Assembly (NCBI RefSeq): GCF_001425905.1
Contig: NZ_LMDY01000012.1
Span: 63,734-127,733, forward strand
Reading direction: 5' to 3'
Origin: Methylibium sp. Root1272
Lineage (GTDB): Bacteria > Pseudomonadota > Gammaproteobacteria > Burkholderiales > Burkholderiaceae_C
DNA length: 64,000 bases
Below the pieces are notes generated by a model. It made no database searches. It saw only the letters and a program-made list of their open reading frames with translations, and was not told the DNA's origin. Of the stretch, positions 9,128-19,158 are shown piece after piece. The position numbers were made by a program, and so were the translations under genes. Position 1 is the first letter of the stretch, and each line of letters opens with the position of its first letter.

Positions 9128-10957
9128 ATGGCCGCTTTCCGCTTCGCTGTCCTGGCCTTCGCGGCCTCCAGCGTTCTTGCCGCGACGGCGTGGGCGCAGC
9201 CCGCGCCCGTGGAAGCGTCGGCGTCCGCGCCGGGCGCTGCGGTGCCCGTGGAGAACTCGGCTCTCGATGCGCCGCTGTTCTACCAGTTGCTGATCGGCGA
9301 GATGGAGCTGGGCCAGGGCGATGCCGGTACCAGCTATCAGGTTCTCCTGGACGCGGCCCGCAAGACCCGCGACGAGCGTCTGTTCCGGCGCGCCACCGAG
9401 GTCGCGTTGCAGGCCCAGGCCGGTGAGCAGGCGCTGGATGCGGCGCGTGCCTGGCGCCAGGCCGTGCCGGGGTCGATCGATGCCCACCGCTTCGAGGTTC
9501 AACTGCTGGTCGCGTTGAATCGCACCGCCGAAACCGTGGCGCCGCTGCGTGCCACGCTGGCGCTGGTGCCGCCGGCACAGCGGCCTGCGGCGATCGCATC
9601 GTTGCCCGGCTATTTCTCGCGCACGACCGATCGCAAGGCGACCACCGCGGTGCTCGAACAGGTGCTGCTGCCGTATGCCGAGCAGCGCTCCGCCGGCGAG
9701 CCGCAGGCCACTGCGGTGTCCGCCTGGGTGGCGCTGGGCCGCAGCCGACTGGCCGCTGGCGACTCGGCGCGCGCGCTGGATGCCGCGCGTCGCGGCCAGG
9801 CGCTGGGCCCGCAGTCCGAGGCCGTGGCGCTGCTCGCCATCGAGCTGATGCCGACCGAGAAGCAGGCCGAGTCGCTGGTCACGGCCTTCCTCGAGGCCCA
9901 GCCACCGGCGCCGGCCGCCACCCGCAGCGCCGTGCGGCTGGTGTACGCCCGCACGCTGGCCGTCGCCCAGCGCTATGCAGACGCCGCACCGCAACTCGAA
10001 GCCGTGACCCGCGACGCGCCGCAGTTCGTCGACGCCTGGCTGACGCTGGGCGCCTTGCGGCTGGAACTGAAGCAGCCGGTCGAGGCCGAAGCCGCCTTGC
10101 GCGAGTACCTGGCGCGTGTGGAGGCCAGTACCGATGCGGCCGCCAACGACCCGGCCGACACCCCACAGGACGAGGACGCCGCCACGCCCACGCAGCGCCT
10201 GACGCAGGCCTACCTGCTGCTCGCCCAGGCCGCCGAGCAGCGGCGCGACTTCAAGGCGGCCGAGGCCTGGCTCGCCAAGGTCGACAGCTCCCAGGCACTG
10301 ACGGTGCAGTCGCGGCGCGCGTCGCTGCTGGCGCAGCAGGGCAAGCTCGCCGAGGCGCGCAGCCTGATCCGCACGCTGCCGGAGCGGCAACCGGAGGACG
10401 CGCGCGCCAAGCTGCTGGTCGAGGCGCAGCTGCTGCGCGACCAGAAGCAGTGGTCGGAGGCGCTCGGAGTGTTGGCCGAGGCCAACGATCGCTACCGCGA
10501 CGACACCGACCTGCTGTACGAGCAGGCCATGATGGCCGAGAAGCTCGACCGCATGGCCGACATGGAGCAGTTGCTGCGTCGGGTGATCGCGCTGAAGCCG
10601 CAGCAGCCGCAGGCCTACAACGCGCTGGGCTACTCGCTGGCCGATCGCAACCAGCGGCTGCCCGAAGCCCGCCAGCTGATCGCCAAGGCGCTGGAGCTGT
10701 CGCCCGGCGACCCGTTCCTGGTCGACAGTCTCGGCTGGGTCGAGTACCGGCTCGGCAACCACGACGAGGCGATCCGCTGGCTGCGGCAGGCCCACGGCGC
10801 ACGGCCCGACACCGAGATCGCCGCGCACCTGGGCGAGGTGCTGTGGGTCAGCGGCCGGCGCGACGAGGCGCGCCGGATCTGGGCCGAGGCCCGTGCCCGC
10901 GACGCCACGAACGACGTGCTGAAGGAAACCCTGGCGCGGCTCAAGGTCGACCTGTGA
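9128..10957 (+). CDS. Exported TPR-repeat protein
   Basis: The product is about 609 residues with a clear signal peptide (MAAFRFAVLAFAASSVLAATAWA) and tetratricopeptide repeats across the mature part. The clearest are in the C-terminal third, such as YNALGYSLADRNQRLPEARQLIAKALELSPGDP followed by SLGWVEYRLGNHDEAIRWLRQA (shown in two pieces). The ATG at 9128 has GGAG at 9119-9122. The GTG at 9095 and ATG at 9104 are in frame but would spoil the signal peptide, and TAGAAT at 9100-9105 could be the -10 element. The stop overlaps the lolB GTG, suggesting coupling. In related bacteria this TPR protein also precedes lolB. A role in envelope assembly is inferred only from that neighbourhood. Confidence 0.85.
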   Translation: MAAFRFAVLAFAASSVLAATAWAQPAPVEASASAPGAAVPVENSALDAPLFYQLLIGEMELGQGDAGTSYQVLLDAARKTRDERLFRRATEVALQAQAGEQALDAARAWRQAVPGSIDAHRFEVQLLVALNRTAETVAPLRATLALVPPAQRPAAIASLPGYFSRTTDRKATTAVLEQVLLPYAEQRSAGEPQATAVSAWVALGRSRLAAGDSARALDAARRGQALGPQSEAVALLAIELMPTEKQAESLVTAFLEAQPPAPAATRSAVRLVYARTLAVAQRYADAAPQLEAVTRDAPQFVDAWLTLGALRLELKQPVEAEAALREYLARVEASTDAAANDPADTPQDEDAATPTQRLTQAYLLLAQAAEQRRDFKAAEAWLAKVDSSQALTVQSRRASLLAQQGKLAEARSLIRTLPERQPEDARAKLLVEAQLLRDQKQWSEALGVLAEANDRYRDDTDLLYEQAMMAEKLDRMADMEQLLRRVIALKPQQPQAYNALGYSLADRNQRLPEARQLIAKALELSPGDPFLVDSLGWVEYRLGNHDEAIRWLRQAHGARPDTEIAAHLGEVLWVSGRRDEARRIWAEARARDATNDVLKETLARLKVDL

Positions 10958-11484
10958 GGTGTGGCCGCCGCGCGCTGCTCGTTGCCGCGGCCTGCGCCGC
11001 GGCCGTGTGGCTGGCGGGATGCGCGGGCATCGGTCCGTCGGCGCTCCAGGGCGAGCGGCTTTCGGGACGGTTGTCGGTGCGTGTCGAGGGCGATGCGGCG
11101 CGGAACTTCAACGCCGCCTTCGAACTGGAAGGTTCGTCCGAATCGGGCCAGCTTTCGTTGACGACGCCGCTCGGCATCCAGCTCGCCCGTGCCGACTGGT
11201 CGCCGCGGCAGGTGCGGCTGCGCTCCAGCGACGGCGAGCGCCTCTACCCCGATCTGGAGAGTCTGGCGGCCGACGCGCTGGGCGAGCGCGTGCCGCTCGC
11301 CGCGCTGTTCGATTGGCTGCATGCGCGGCCCTGGCCGGGCGCACCGAGCGTTGGCCAGCCGCTGGGATTTTCTCAGCTCGGCTGGGTGATCGACGTGTCG
11401 CGCCGGGCCGAAGGCTGGGTCGAGGCACGCCGCGCCGCACTCCCCGTGGTGAGCGTGCGCGCCAAGCTCGACGACGCTCCCTGA
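10954..11484 (+). CDS. lolB: Outer-membrane lipoprotein receptor LolB
   Basis: A GTG start at 10954 overlaps the preceding stop codon (GTGA). The 176-residue product has a lipoprotein signal with lipobox LAGC (Cys23) and then a LolB-like single-domain sequence with QGERLSGRLSVRVEGD and a tail in LGFSQLGWVIDV. LolB accepts lipoproteins from LolA and inserts them into the outer membrane. It sits between the TPR protein and ispE, the usual betaproteobacterial placement next to ispE. The sequence similarity is modest, as is normal for LolB, but the position and lipobox support the call. Confidence 0.85.
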   Translation: MRCGRRALLVAAACAAAVWLAGCAGIGPSALQGERLSGRLSVRVEGDAARNFNAAFELEGSSESGQLSLTTPLGIQLARADWSPRQVRLRSSDGERLYPDLESLAADALGERVPLAALFDWLHARPWPGAPSVGQPLGFSQLGWVIDVSRRAEGWVEARRAALPVVSVRAKLDDAP

Positions 11485-11495
11485 GAAGCCCGCCG

Positions 11496-12359
11496 ATGAG
11501 CCTGCAAGCCCTCTACGACGTTCCCGCGCCGGCCAAGCTGAATCTGTTCCTGCATGTGACGGGCCGGCGCGACGACGGCTACCACCTGCTGCAGTCGGTG
11601 TTCGCGTTGATCGACTGGGCCGACACCCTGCATTTCGAGCGCCGCCCGGACGGCCGGCTGGTCCGCCACGACCTGGCCGTCACGCTGCCCGAGGACGACC
11701 TGTGCCTGCGTGCTGCGCGCCTGCTGCAGCGAGAGAGCGCCTGCCCGTTCGGTGTCGACATCTCGATCGACAAGCAGGTGCCTTGGGGCGCCGGCCTCGG
11801 TGGCGGCAGCTCCGACGCCGCCAGCACCCTGCTGGCGCTGAACCGCCTGTGGGACCTGCACTGGCCACGCGAGCGGCTGCTGTCGCTGGGGCTGCAACTC
11901 GGCGCCGACGTGCCCTTCTTCCTGGGCGGCCGCAACGCCTGGGTCGAGGGCATCGGCGAGCGGCTGACGCCCATCGAGCTGACGCCGTGCTGGTGGGCCG
12001 TGCTGAAGCCCGCCGTAGCGGTGCCCACCGCGGTGATCTTCGGCAGTCCGCTGTTGGTGAGAAACACCGCTGCTGCTACAATCTCGGACTTCTCTGCAAA
12101 CGCAGTCGAGTTCGGCCACAACGACCTGCAAACGCCTGCAACGGCGTACAGCGACGAGGTGGCTCAGGCTCTGGCGCTGCTGCAATCCCGCTACGGCGCA
12201 AGCCGCATGTCGGGGTCCGGCAGTGCGGTGTTTGCGGAGGCCGGCACCGGCGAGACACCGACGGTTGCGATGATGGAAGCGGCGTCGCTTCCTCCGTCGT
12301 GGGTGGGGCGCATGTGCCGCGGCTTGACAGTGCATCCGCTGGCGCTCTGGGCCGGCTGA
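11496..12359 (+). CDS. ispE: 4-diphosphocytidyl-2-C-methyl-D-erythritol kinase IspE
   Basis: This is a GHMP kinase of the MEP isoprenoid pathway with 287 residues. It shows the substrate-binding start PAPAKLNLFLHVTGRR, the ATP-binding loop PWGAGLGGGSSDAAS and the C-terminal SRMSGSGSAVFAE motif. It follows lolB with 11 bases between them and precedes tRNA-Gln and prs. Its 3' coding part contains a promoter-like pair (12054-12082) described separately. Confidence 0.96.
   Translation: MSLQALYDVPAPAKLNLFLHVTGRRDDGYHLLQSVFALIDWADTLHFERRPDGRLVRHDLAVTLPEDDLCLRAARLLQRESACPFGVDISIDKQVPWGAGLGGGSSDAASTLLALNRLWDLHWPRERLLSLGLQLGADVPFFLGGRNAWVEGIGERLTPIELTPCWWAVLKPAVAVPTAVIFGSPLLVRNTAAATISDFSANAVEFGHNDLQTPATAYSDEVAQALALLQSRYGASRMSGSGSAVFAEAGTGETPTVAMMEAASLPPSWVGRMCRGLTVHPLALWAG
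12054..12082 (+). promoter_or_regulatory. Sigma70-like promoter inside the ispE coding region
   Basis: TTGGTG (12054-12059) and TACAAT (12077-12082) are separated by exactly 17 bases, close to the sigma70 consensus TTGACA-17-TATAAT. Transcription would begin near 12089, about 330 bases before tRNA-Gln. It would drive tRNA-Gln, prs and perhaps rplY independently of the isoprenoid gene. The surrounding sequence is coding, so the match could be chance, but such A/T-rich hexamers at ideal spacing are uncommon in this GC-rich window. Confidence 0.5.
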
Positions 12360-12419
12360 TCATCGTCAGGCGACGGTTTCGGGCGTGGCTCGGGCGCAAG
12401 CCGGAGCGGTGTCCTGTGT

Positions 12420-12496
12420 AGGGGAGTCGCCAAGTTGGTTAAGGCATCGGATTTTGATTCCGACATGCGAAGGTTCGAATCCTTCTTCCCCTGCCA
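12420..12496 (+). tRNA. tRNA-Gln (anticodon TTG)
   Basis: A complete cloverleaf can be drawn. The 7-bp acceptor stem AGGGGAG/TTCCCCT has one G-U pair, the anticodon stem TCGGA/TCCGA encloses the loop TTTTGAT (anticodon TTG), the T arm contains GGTTCGAATCC, and the discriminator G is followed by an encoded CCA. It lies between ispE and prs, the common betaproteobacterial location. Confidence 0.97.
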
Positions 12497-12590
12497 AAGC
12501 TTTACCCAGGAAGCATGGCGCCCGCGTTCCGGGCGCCATGTTTTTTGATCGGACAGGTTTTTTCCAACGAACGACCGCCTCGGAGGCGTG

Positions 12591-13556
12591 ATGCTCTCCT
12601 CCAACACCGTGATCTTCACCGGCAATGCGAATCCGGCGCTGGCGCAGGAGATCGCCACCTCGCTCGGCATCGAACTGGGCCGCGCGGCCGTCGGGCGCTT
12701 CTCGGACAGCGAGGTCACGGTCGAGATTCAGCAGAACGTGCGTGCGCGCGACATCTTCGTCGTGCAGCCCACCTGCACGCCGACGAACGAGCACCTGATG
12801 GAGCTCTTCATCATGGTCGACGCGCTCAAGCGCGCCTCGGCCGGGCGCATCACCGCGGTGATCCCGTACTACGGCTATGCGCGCCAGGACCGCCGCCCGC
12901 GCTCGACGCGCGTGCCGATCAGCGCCAAGGTGGTGGCCAACATGCTCGAAGCCGTGGGCGTGAACCGCGTGCTCACGATGGACCTGCACGCCGATCAGAT
13001 CCAGGGCTTCTTCGACATCCCGGTCGACAACATCTACGCCTCGCCGGTGCTGCTTTCGGACCTGAAGAGCCGCCGCTACGACGACCTGATCGTGGTCTCG
13101 CCCGACGTCGGCGGCGTGGTGCGCGCCCGCGCGCTGGCCAAGCAGCTCAACTGCGACCTCGCCATCATCGACAAGCGCCGCCCCGCGGCCAATGTGTCGG
13201 AAGTCATGCACGTGATCGGCGAGATCGACGGCCGCAACTGCGTGATCATGGACGACATGATCGACACCGCCGGCACCCTGGTGAAGGCTGCCGAGGTGCT
13301 GAAGGAACGCGGCGCGAAGAGCGTGTTCGCGTACTGCACGCATCCCGTGTTCTCCGGCCCGGCGATCGAGCGCATCAAGAACTCGCAGATCGACGAGGTG
13401 GTGATCACCAACACCATCCCGCTCAACGCCGCCGCCAAGGCCACCACCAAGATCCGCCAGCTGTCGGTGGCCTTCCTGTTTGCCGAGACCATCCGCCGCA
13501 TCTCGGACGGCGAGTCGGTCACTTCCCTCTTCTCGGAGCAGAACAACAACTTCTGA
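12591..13556 (+). CDS. prs: Ribose-phosphate pyrophosphokinase
   Basis: This enzyme makes PRPP from ribose-5-phosphate and ATP for nucleotide, histidine and tryptophan synthesis. The sequence has the flexible-loop/ATP region [12 protein letters not shown], the catalytic KRR in [10 protein letters not shown], and the PRPP-binding loop [13 protein letters not shown]. It has 321 residues. The ATG at 12591 is preceded by GGAGG at 12582-12586. A GTG directly upstream (12588) is too close to that ribosome site to be preferred. Confidence 0.98.
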   Translation: MLSSNTVIFTGNANPALAQEIATSLGIELGRAAVGRFSDSEVTVEIQQNVRARDIFVVQPTCTPTNEHLMELFIMVDALKRASAGRITAVIPYYGYARQDRRPRSTRVPISAKVVANMLEAVGVNRVLTMDLHADQIQGFFDIPVDNIYASPVLLSDLKSRRYDDLIVVSPDVGGVVRARALAKQLNCDLAIIDKRRPAANVSEVMHVIGEIDGRNCVIMDDMIDTAGTLVKAAEVLKERGAKSVFAYCTHPVFSGPAIERIKNSQIDEVVITNTIPLNAAAKATTKIRQLSVAFLFAETIRRISDGESVTSLFSEQNNNF

Positions 13557-13599
13557 GCCGGGTTCTGCCCGCGCGCATGGGGCGCACGGGTTCACACAG

Positions 13600-13630
13600 G
13601 GTGCCTGGTCGCGGGCACCTTCCTTTTGGA
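13600..13630 (+). promoter_or_regulatory. Hairpin with T-rich tail between prs and rplY
   Basis: GGTGCC (13600-13605) and GGCACC (13614-13619) form a 6-bp stem with an 8-base loop, followed by TTCCTTTT directly before the rplY ribosome site (GGAGA near 13628). This could be a weak terminator or attenuator that separates prs from rplY, or a leader structure controlling rplY translation. Confidence 0.4.
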
Positions 13631-13638
13631 GAAAATTC

Positions 13639-14286
13639 ATGAAATTCGTCGCTTATCCGCGCGAACTGCAGGGGACCGGAGCGAGCCGCCGCCTGCGTAT
13701 TTCCGGCAAGGTGCCGGGCATCGTCTACGGCGCCGGCGAGCCGCTGAAGATCGAACTCGATCACAACGCGCTGTTCCACGCGCTCAAGAAGGAAGCCTTC
13801 CACGCCTCGTTGCTCGACATGGAGTTCGACGGCAAGAGCCAGCAGGTGCTGCTGCGCGACGTGCAGATGCACGCCTACCGCCCGCAGGTGCTGCACGTCG
13901 ACTTCCAGCGCGTCGACGCCACCACGCGCGTCACGAAGAAGGTGCCGCTGCACTTCGTCAACGAAGAGAACGCTCCGGGCGTCAAGCTCGACAAGGGCCT
14001 GATCTCGCACGTGGTCACGGAGCTCGAAGTGGAGTGCCTGGCCTCGCAGCTGCCCGAGTACCTGACGGTCGACCTGGGCGAGCTGGCCAAGGGTCAATCG
14101 CTGCACGTGAATGACCTGAAGCTGCCCCCGAGCGTGAAGGTGGTGCTGCGCGGCAAGAAGAACCCGGTGATCGCCACCGTGGTGATGCAGGCCGCCGAGG
14201 AAGCCCCGGCCGAGGTCGCGGCCCCGACCGCCGCCGCCGCGCCCGCCGCCAAGGGCAAGAAGAGCGAGAAGCAGAACAAGAAGTAA
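13639..14286 (+). CDS. rplY: 50S ribosomal protein L25, long general-stress (Ctc/TL5) form
   Basis: The 215-residue product has the N-terminal 5S-rRNA-binding L25 domain ([20 protein letters not shown], about residues 1-90) and the C-terminal TL5/Ctc beta domain (about 95-185). A low-complexity Ala/Pro/Lys tail follows. The start has a good ribosome site, TTTTGGAGA. It sits between prs and pth, a common arrangement, and is followed by a strong terminator. Confidence 0.96.
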   Translation: MKFVAYPRELQGTGASRRLRISGKVPGIVYGAGEPLKIELDHNALFHALKKEAFHASLLDMEFDGKSQQVLLRDVQMHAYRPQVLHVDFQRVDATTRVTKKVPLHFVNEENAPGVKLDKGLISHVVTELEVECLASQLPEYLTVDLGELAKGQSLHVNDLKLPPSVKVVLRGKKNPVIATVVMQAAEEAPAEVAAPTAAAAPAAKGKKSEKQNKK

Positions 14287-14311
14287 GTCTCGGGCGCAAG
14301 CCCTTGCTTCG

Positions 14312-14335
14312 AGCCCCGCCGCGGCGGGGCTTTTT
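14312..14335 (+). terminator. Rho-independent terminator after rplY
   Basis: The perfect palindrome AGCCCCGCCGCGGCGGGGCT (14312-14331) is followed by a run of T residues. It lies 25 bases after the rplY stop and before pth, so pth probably has its own promoter or depends on readthrough. Confidence 0.85.
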
Positions 14336-14362
14336 CTTGCCTGCGTCGCGATAATCCGTTCC

Positions 14363-15052
14363 ATGATTCGACTGATGGTGGGCCTCGGCAACCCGGGGCC
14401 GGAGTACGAGGCCACTCGCCACAACGCCGGCTTCTGGTGGGTGGACGCCGTCGCGCGTCAGCTGAAGGCCACGCTGCACGCGGAACGCGCGTACCACGGG
14501 CTGTTGGCTCGCGTGAACACGTCCGCCGGCCCGGTGTGGCTGCTCGAGCCGCAGACCTACATGAACGTGTCGGGCAAGTCGGTGGCGGCGCTGGCGCGTT
14601 TCTACAAGATCGCGCCGGAGGAGATCCTGGTCGCCCATGACGAGCTCGACCTGCCGCCGGGCGAGATGAAGCTCAAGCAGGGCGGTGGCCACGCCGGCCA
14701 CAACGGCCTGCGCGACATCCATGCGCAGCTCGGCTCCACCGATTACTGGCGCTTGCGGCTGGGCATTGGCCATCCCGGTGTCAAGGCCGAGGTGGCCGAC
14801 TATGTGCTGGGCAAGCCGATGCGCGAGCACCGTGAGGCCATCGAAGCCTGCATCGTGCGCTCGCTGACCGCCGTCGATGCCCTGCTGGCCGGTGACATGA
14901 GCAAGGCCACGCTGCGTCTGCATACCAGCAAGCCGCCCCGGCCGAAGCCGCCCCGGCCGGTGCCGGACGTGGGGTCTGCTGCTGGTGATGCTTCAAGGGC
15001 ACCCGATGTCGCCAGCGGTCCGCCGCCCACCACCTCCGGTGAGACTCCGTGA
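14363..15052 (+). CDS. pth: Peptidyl-tRNA hydrolase
   Basis: Pth releases peptides from stalled peptidyl-tRNA. The catalytic region [17 protein letters not shown] includes Asn10 and His20, and the family motif [13 protein letters not shown] is present. At 229 residues it is about 30 longer than typical Pth. The extra C-terminal tail is basic and proline-rich ([12 protein letters not shown]) and then Ser/Thr/Pro-rich. The stop codon overlaps the GTG of the next gene. Confidence 0.97.
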   Translation: MIRLMVGLGNPGPEYEATRHNAGFWWVDAVARQLKATLHAERAYHGLLARVNTSAGPVWLLEPQTYMNVSGKSVAALARFYKIAPEEILVAHDELDLPPGEMKLKQGGGHAGHNGLRDIHAQLGSTDYWRLRLGIGHPGVKAEVADYVLGKPMREHREAIEACIVRSLTAVDALLAGDMSKATLRLHTSKPPRPKPPRPVPDVGSAAGDASRAPDVASGPPPTTSGETP

Positions 15053-15528
15053 AGCACGGGGTGTTGCCGCTGCTGGTGCTGGGCTCGTTTGCCGCCGCAG
15101 CACCGCAGGCCGCCAGCGCCCAGGGCGCCGCGATCTACCGCTGCGGCGCTGACGGGCGCAGTTATTCGCAGCAGCCTTGTGCGGATGGGCGTCCACTCCG
15201 CGTCGATGATGACGCGCGCACGCCGGCCCAGCGCCAGCAGGCCGTGGAATCGGCGCGGCGCGATGCCCGTCTGGCCGATGGGCTCGCGCACGAGCGCCGC
15301 CAAGTCGAGGCGGTGAGCGTGAGGGCGGCTTCGTTGAGCGCGCCACCGCCGAAGGATGCAGCGGCGCGCGCGAGCGCCGGCAAGCCGAACCAGAAGAAGC
15401 GGCGGCACGCCAAGAGCCAAGCCAGCCACGGAGACGATGGCTCCGGGGAGTTCAAGGCGACGGCGCCTGCGCCGCCACGTGCCAAGAAGAAATCTCGCGC
15501 CGGAACGGCAGCCCCGTCAACTCGTTGA
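15049..15528 (+). CDS. Exported DUF4124-domain protein
   Basis: The GTG start at 15049 overlaps the pth stop (GTGA). The 159-residue product has a signal peptide (about 1-25) and a short DUF4124 domain with the paired cysteines of [17 protein letters not shown] charged, probably disordered tail rich in Ala, Lys and Arg follows. DUF4124 proteins are periplasmic and of unknown function. The ribosome site is not obvious, which fits translational coupling to pth. Confidence 0.75.
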   Translation: MKHGVLPLLVLGSFAAAAPQAASAQGAAIYRCGADGRSYSQQPCADGRPLRVDDDARTPAQRQQAVESARRDARLADGLAHERRQVEAVSVRAASLSAPPPKDAAARASAGKPNQKKRRHAKSQASHGDDGSGEFKATAPAPPRAKKKSRAGTAAPSTR

Positions 15529-15543
15529 ACACCGAACGGCGGC

Positions 15544-16435
<892 letters not shown>

Positions 16436-16471
16436 GGTGTTTCCTTCGCGGAGCGGGCAGGGTGGCGAAGT

Positions 16472-17086
16472 TTATGCCTCAGCGTCGCGGGCCGCGGGGC
16501 TGAGCAGGTGCGCATGCACCTGTCCGGCGCGGGTGTGCCGGACGAGCGCGAAGCCGAGCGGGCCCAATGTCGCGGTGTCGAACGCCCGGTCGGCTTCGAG
16601 GTAGACGCGACCGGTGGGCGCCAGCACGCACTGCGCGGAGCGCAGCGCCGGCTCGAACAGGCCGCTGTCGAAGGGCGGATCCAGCAGCACCAGGTCGAAC
16701 GGCTCGCCGGCGTAACGCGTCATCCACGCCAGCGCGTCGGCGGTTTCGATGCACACCGCGCGGGCATCCAACCGCGCCTGCACCGCGCGGAGTCCGCGCA
16801 CCAGGGCGGTGTCGCGCTCGAGCAGCACCACATCGCTGGCGCCGCGCGAGGCCGCCTCGAAGCCGAGTGCACCGCTGCCGGCGAAGGCGTCGAGGCAGCG
16901 CCAGCCGCTCAGATCCTGACCGAGCCAGTTGAACAGCGTCTCACGCACGCGGTCGGGCGTGGGGCGCAGCCCCGGGGCCACGGGCACCGGCAGCTTGCTG
17001 CGTTTCCATTGCCCGCCGATCAGTCGGACCTCGCCTGGTTTGGCCAGCGTGGTGGCGGGGCGGGCGGCAGCGGGGGCGCGGGGCAT
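16472..17086 (-). CDS. rsmD: 16S rRNA (guanine966-N2)-methyltransferase RsmD
   Basis: The 204-residue SAM-dependent methyltransferase has the N-terminal VRLIGGQWKRSKLPVP segment and motif I LDAFAGSGALGFEAASRG. The N6/N2-adenine/guanine catalytic motif is LLDPPF. RsmD methylates G966 in 16S rRNA. It is divergent from ftsY and upstream of coaD. The M16-family peptidase genes often found between rsmD and ftsY in betaproteobacteria are absent. Confidence 0.94.
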   Translation of the reverse strand: MPRAPAAARPATTLAKPGEVRLIGGQWKRSKLPVPVAPGLRPTPDRVRETLFNWLGQDLSGWRCLDAFAGSGALGFEAASRGASDVVLLERDTALVRGLRAVQARLDARAVCIETADALAWMTRYAGEPFDLVLLDPPFDSGLFEPALRSAQCVLAPTGRVYLEADRAFDTATLGPLGFALVRHTRAGQVHAHLLSPAARDAEA

Positions 17087-17214
17087 CGGTCGATTCTAGG
17101 CAGCCGCTTCTCTGGGACGCCGGCGCGGACCGCGAACTCGCCGGACTCCCTCTGGTGTGTGTGAAGCTGCATTCCAGGAGGGCCACAGCAGCCTGTCCCT
17201 AGAATCTCGCCTAC

Positions 17215-18267
17215 ATGTTCAGTTTCTTCAAGAAGAAGGCGCCGGTCGTGGCGTCACCGCCGACCGGCCCCGAGGCACCAGCGGCGTCCACGCCGTCCCC
17301 CGAGCCCGCGGCTGAAGTCGACGTTGCTGCTTCGGCGCCTGGCGAACAGCGCCGCCCCTGGCTCGACCGGCTCAAGAGCGGTCTGCGGCGCACCGGATCC
17401 GGCATCACGCAGGTGTTCACCGGCACGCGCATCGACGAGGCGCTGTACGAGGAACTCGAGGCGGCGCTGCTGATGGCCGACGCCGGCATGCCCGCCACGC
17501 AGCACCTGCTCGCCGACCTGAAGCGGCGCGTCAAGGAGCACAAGGCCTCTGATCCGGCCGCGGTAAAGGCGCTGCTGGTCGACGCGCTGGCCGAACTGCT
17601 CGCGCCCTTGCAGCGGCCGCTGGTGCTGGGCGAAACGCGGCCGACGGTGATCATGGTCGCGGGCGTCAACGGCGCCGGCAAGACCACCAGCATCGGCAAG
17701 CTCACGCGCCACCTCGCCGACGGCGGCCTGAAGGTGCTGCTGGCGGCGGCCGACACCTTCCGCGCAGCAGCGAAGGAGCAGCTGGCCGTGTGGGCGGACC
17801 GCAACCGCGTCGAGATCGTCAGCCAGGAGGGCGGCGACCCGGCCGCAGTGAGTTTCGATGCGGTGAAGGCCGGCCAGGCGCGCGGCTGCGACGTCGTCAT
17901 CGCCGATACCGCCGGCCGCCTGCCGACGCAGGCGCATCTGATGGAAGAGCTGCGCAAGATCAAGCGAACCATCGGCAAGGCCATGGACGGTGCGCCGCAC
18001 GAGGTGCTGCTGGTGGTGGATGGCAACACCGGGCAGAACGCGCTCGCCCAGGTCAAGGCCTTCGATGCGGTGCTGGGCTTGACCGGGCTGGTCGTCACCA
18101 AGCTCGACGGCACCGCCAAGGGCGGCGTGCTGGCGGCGATCGCGCTGTGGTCACGCGAGCGCGATGGCGCCTTGCCGGTGCCGGTCTACTTCATCGGTGT
18201 CGGCGAGAAGCTCGAGGATCTGGAGACCTTCGACGCGCGCGAGTTCTCGCAGGCGCTGCTGACCTGA
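17215..18267 (+). CDS. ftsY: Signal recognition particle receptor FtsY
   Basis: The 350-residue SRP GTPase has a short acidic/Ala-Pro N-terminal A domain (about 1-55), an NG domain with P-loop GVNGAGKT (150-157), the DTAGR motif and TKLDGTAKGG. FtsY docks the SRP-ribosome complex at the membrane. Its partner ffh lies on the opposite strand 1 kb further on. A weak -10-like TAGAAT lies at 17200-17205. Confidence 0.97.
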   Translation: MFSFFKKKAPVVASPPTGPEAPAASTPSPEPAAEVDVAASAPGEQRRPWLDRLKSGLRRTGSGITQVFTGTRIDEALYEELEAALLMADAGMPATQHLLADLKRRVKEHKASDPAAVKALLVDALAELLAPLQRPLVLGETRPTVIMVAGVNGAGKTTSIGKLTRHLADGGLKVLLAAADTFRAAAKEQLAVWADRNRVEIVSQEGGDPAAVSFDAVKAGQARGCDVVIADTAGRLPTQAHLMEELRKIKRTIGKAMDGAPHEVLLVVDGNTGQNALAQVKAFDAVLGLTGLVVTKLDGTAKGGVLAAIALWSRERDGALPVPVYFIGVGEKLEDLETFDAREFSQALLT

Positions 18268-18283
18268 GCGGAACGCACCGGGG

Positions 18284-19078
18284 TCAGCGGGTCGGTGCGT
18301 CGAGCGGCATCGACGCGGAGGACAGATCGTCGAACCAGGTCGACTGGGCGGGCTCCGCCAGCGTGGCGCCGTCGGCCGCCTCGCGGTCCAGATCCTCCAG
18401 CACGTCCTGCAAGGTCACCACCGTCGGCCGCACGGCCGGGGCGGCGCTGCCGGCCACCTCGGTCACGAGCACGCCCGGCATGACCGCCGCCGGGCGGGTC
18501 CGCACGCGGCCGCCGCCGTCCCCGGTGCGCAGGGCTTGCGACGTGTTCACCACCTGGTCGCGCACCAGCGAGACGTTTGGCAGCGCGTCCTCGTTCCAGA
18601 CGATCACGCGGATGCCGGCCTGCTGCAGTACGCGGTCCATGCGCTCGTGGCGGCGCACGGTGCGTTCACCGTCCTTGCCATGTGGGCGGCGCACCTCGAC
18701 GACGGCGATCACCTGCGAGACGGTGTCGCAGACCACCAGGTCGGCGCAGATCTGGCCCACGCGGCGCATCCACTCATGGTATGAATTGCGGGTCGGCACA
18801 CGGATGAAGCGGGCCAGCGGCACCTGCGCCAGCACGGTGTATTCGGGTAGCGCCTGCTGCAGCACCAGCTGCGCCTTGCGCTCCTTGAGCGTCAGCACGC
18901 GAGTGGCTTCAGGCGGCCACGCGGCCACGGTGTCTAGCGCCTCGACGCGCTTGTCGCGCTGCTTGTCACGGCCCGGATTTTCCGGCCGTTCACGGCCACC
19001 GCGGCGCCGTGCCAGCGCCACCAGCATCAGGCCCGCCAGCAGCACCGCCAGCGCCTGCAGAACGATCGGTTCGCCCAT
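18284..19078 (-). CDS. Membrane-anchored DUF2726 protein
   Basis: A single N-terminal transmembrane helix (PIVLQALAVLLAGLMLVALA) is followed by a basic linker and a DUF2726 domain of about 125 residues (LTLKERKAQLVLQQALPEYT ... VVEVRRPHGKDGE ... AGIRVIVWNED). It ends in a disordered Ser/Ala/Pro tail. DUF2726 has been likened to restriction-endonuclease-fold domains, and the Glu-x-Arg core here (VVEVRR) fits loosely, but no activity is known. I preferred ATG at 19078, which has GGAGG nine bases upstream, over the GTG at 19087. It lies downstream of ffh on the same strand. Confidence 0.72.
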   Translation of the reverse strand: MGEPIVLQALAVLLAGLMLVALARRRGGRERPENPGRDKQRDKRVEALDTVAAWPPEATRVLTLKERKAQLVLQQALPEYTVLAQVPLARFIRVPTRNSYHEWMRRVGQICADLVVCDTVSQVIAVVEVRRPHGKDGERTVRRHERMDRVLQQAGIRVIVWNEDALPNVSLVRDQVVNTSQALRTGDGGGRVRTRPAAVMPGVLVTEVAGSAAPAVRPTVVTLQDVLEDLDREAADGATLAEPAQSTWFDDLSSASMPLDAPTR

Positions 19079-19158
19079 CTTCGTCACCCTCCGAAACCCC
19101 GGGGATGAACGTAAGTGGGGGCCCGAAGAGCGTCAAGAGAACAACGCACGCTTTCGGA

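Noticed and set aside
17200-17205. TAGAAT before ftsY as a full promoter
   Set aside because: No -35-like hexamer is found at an acceptable distance.
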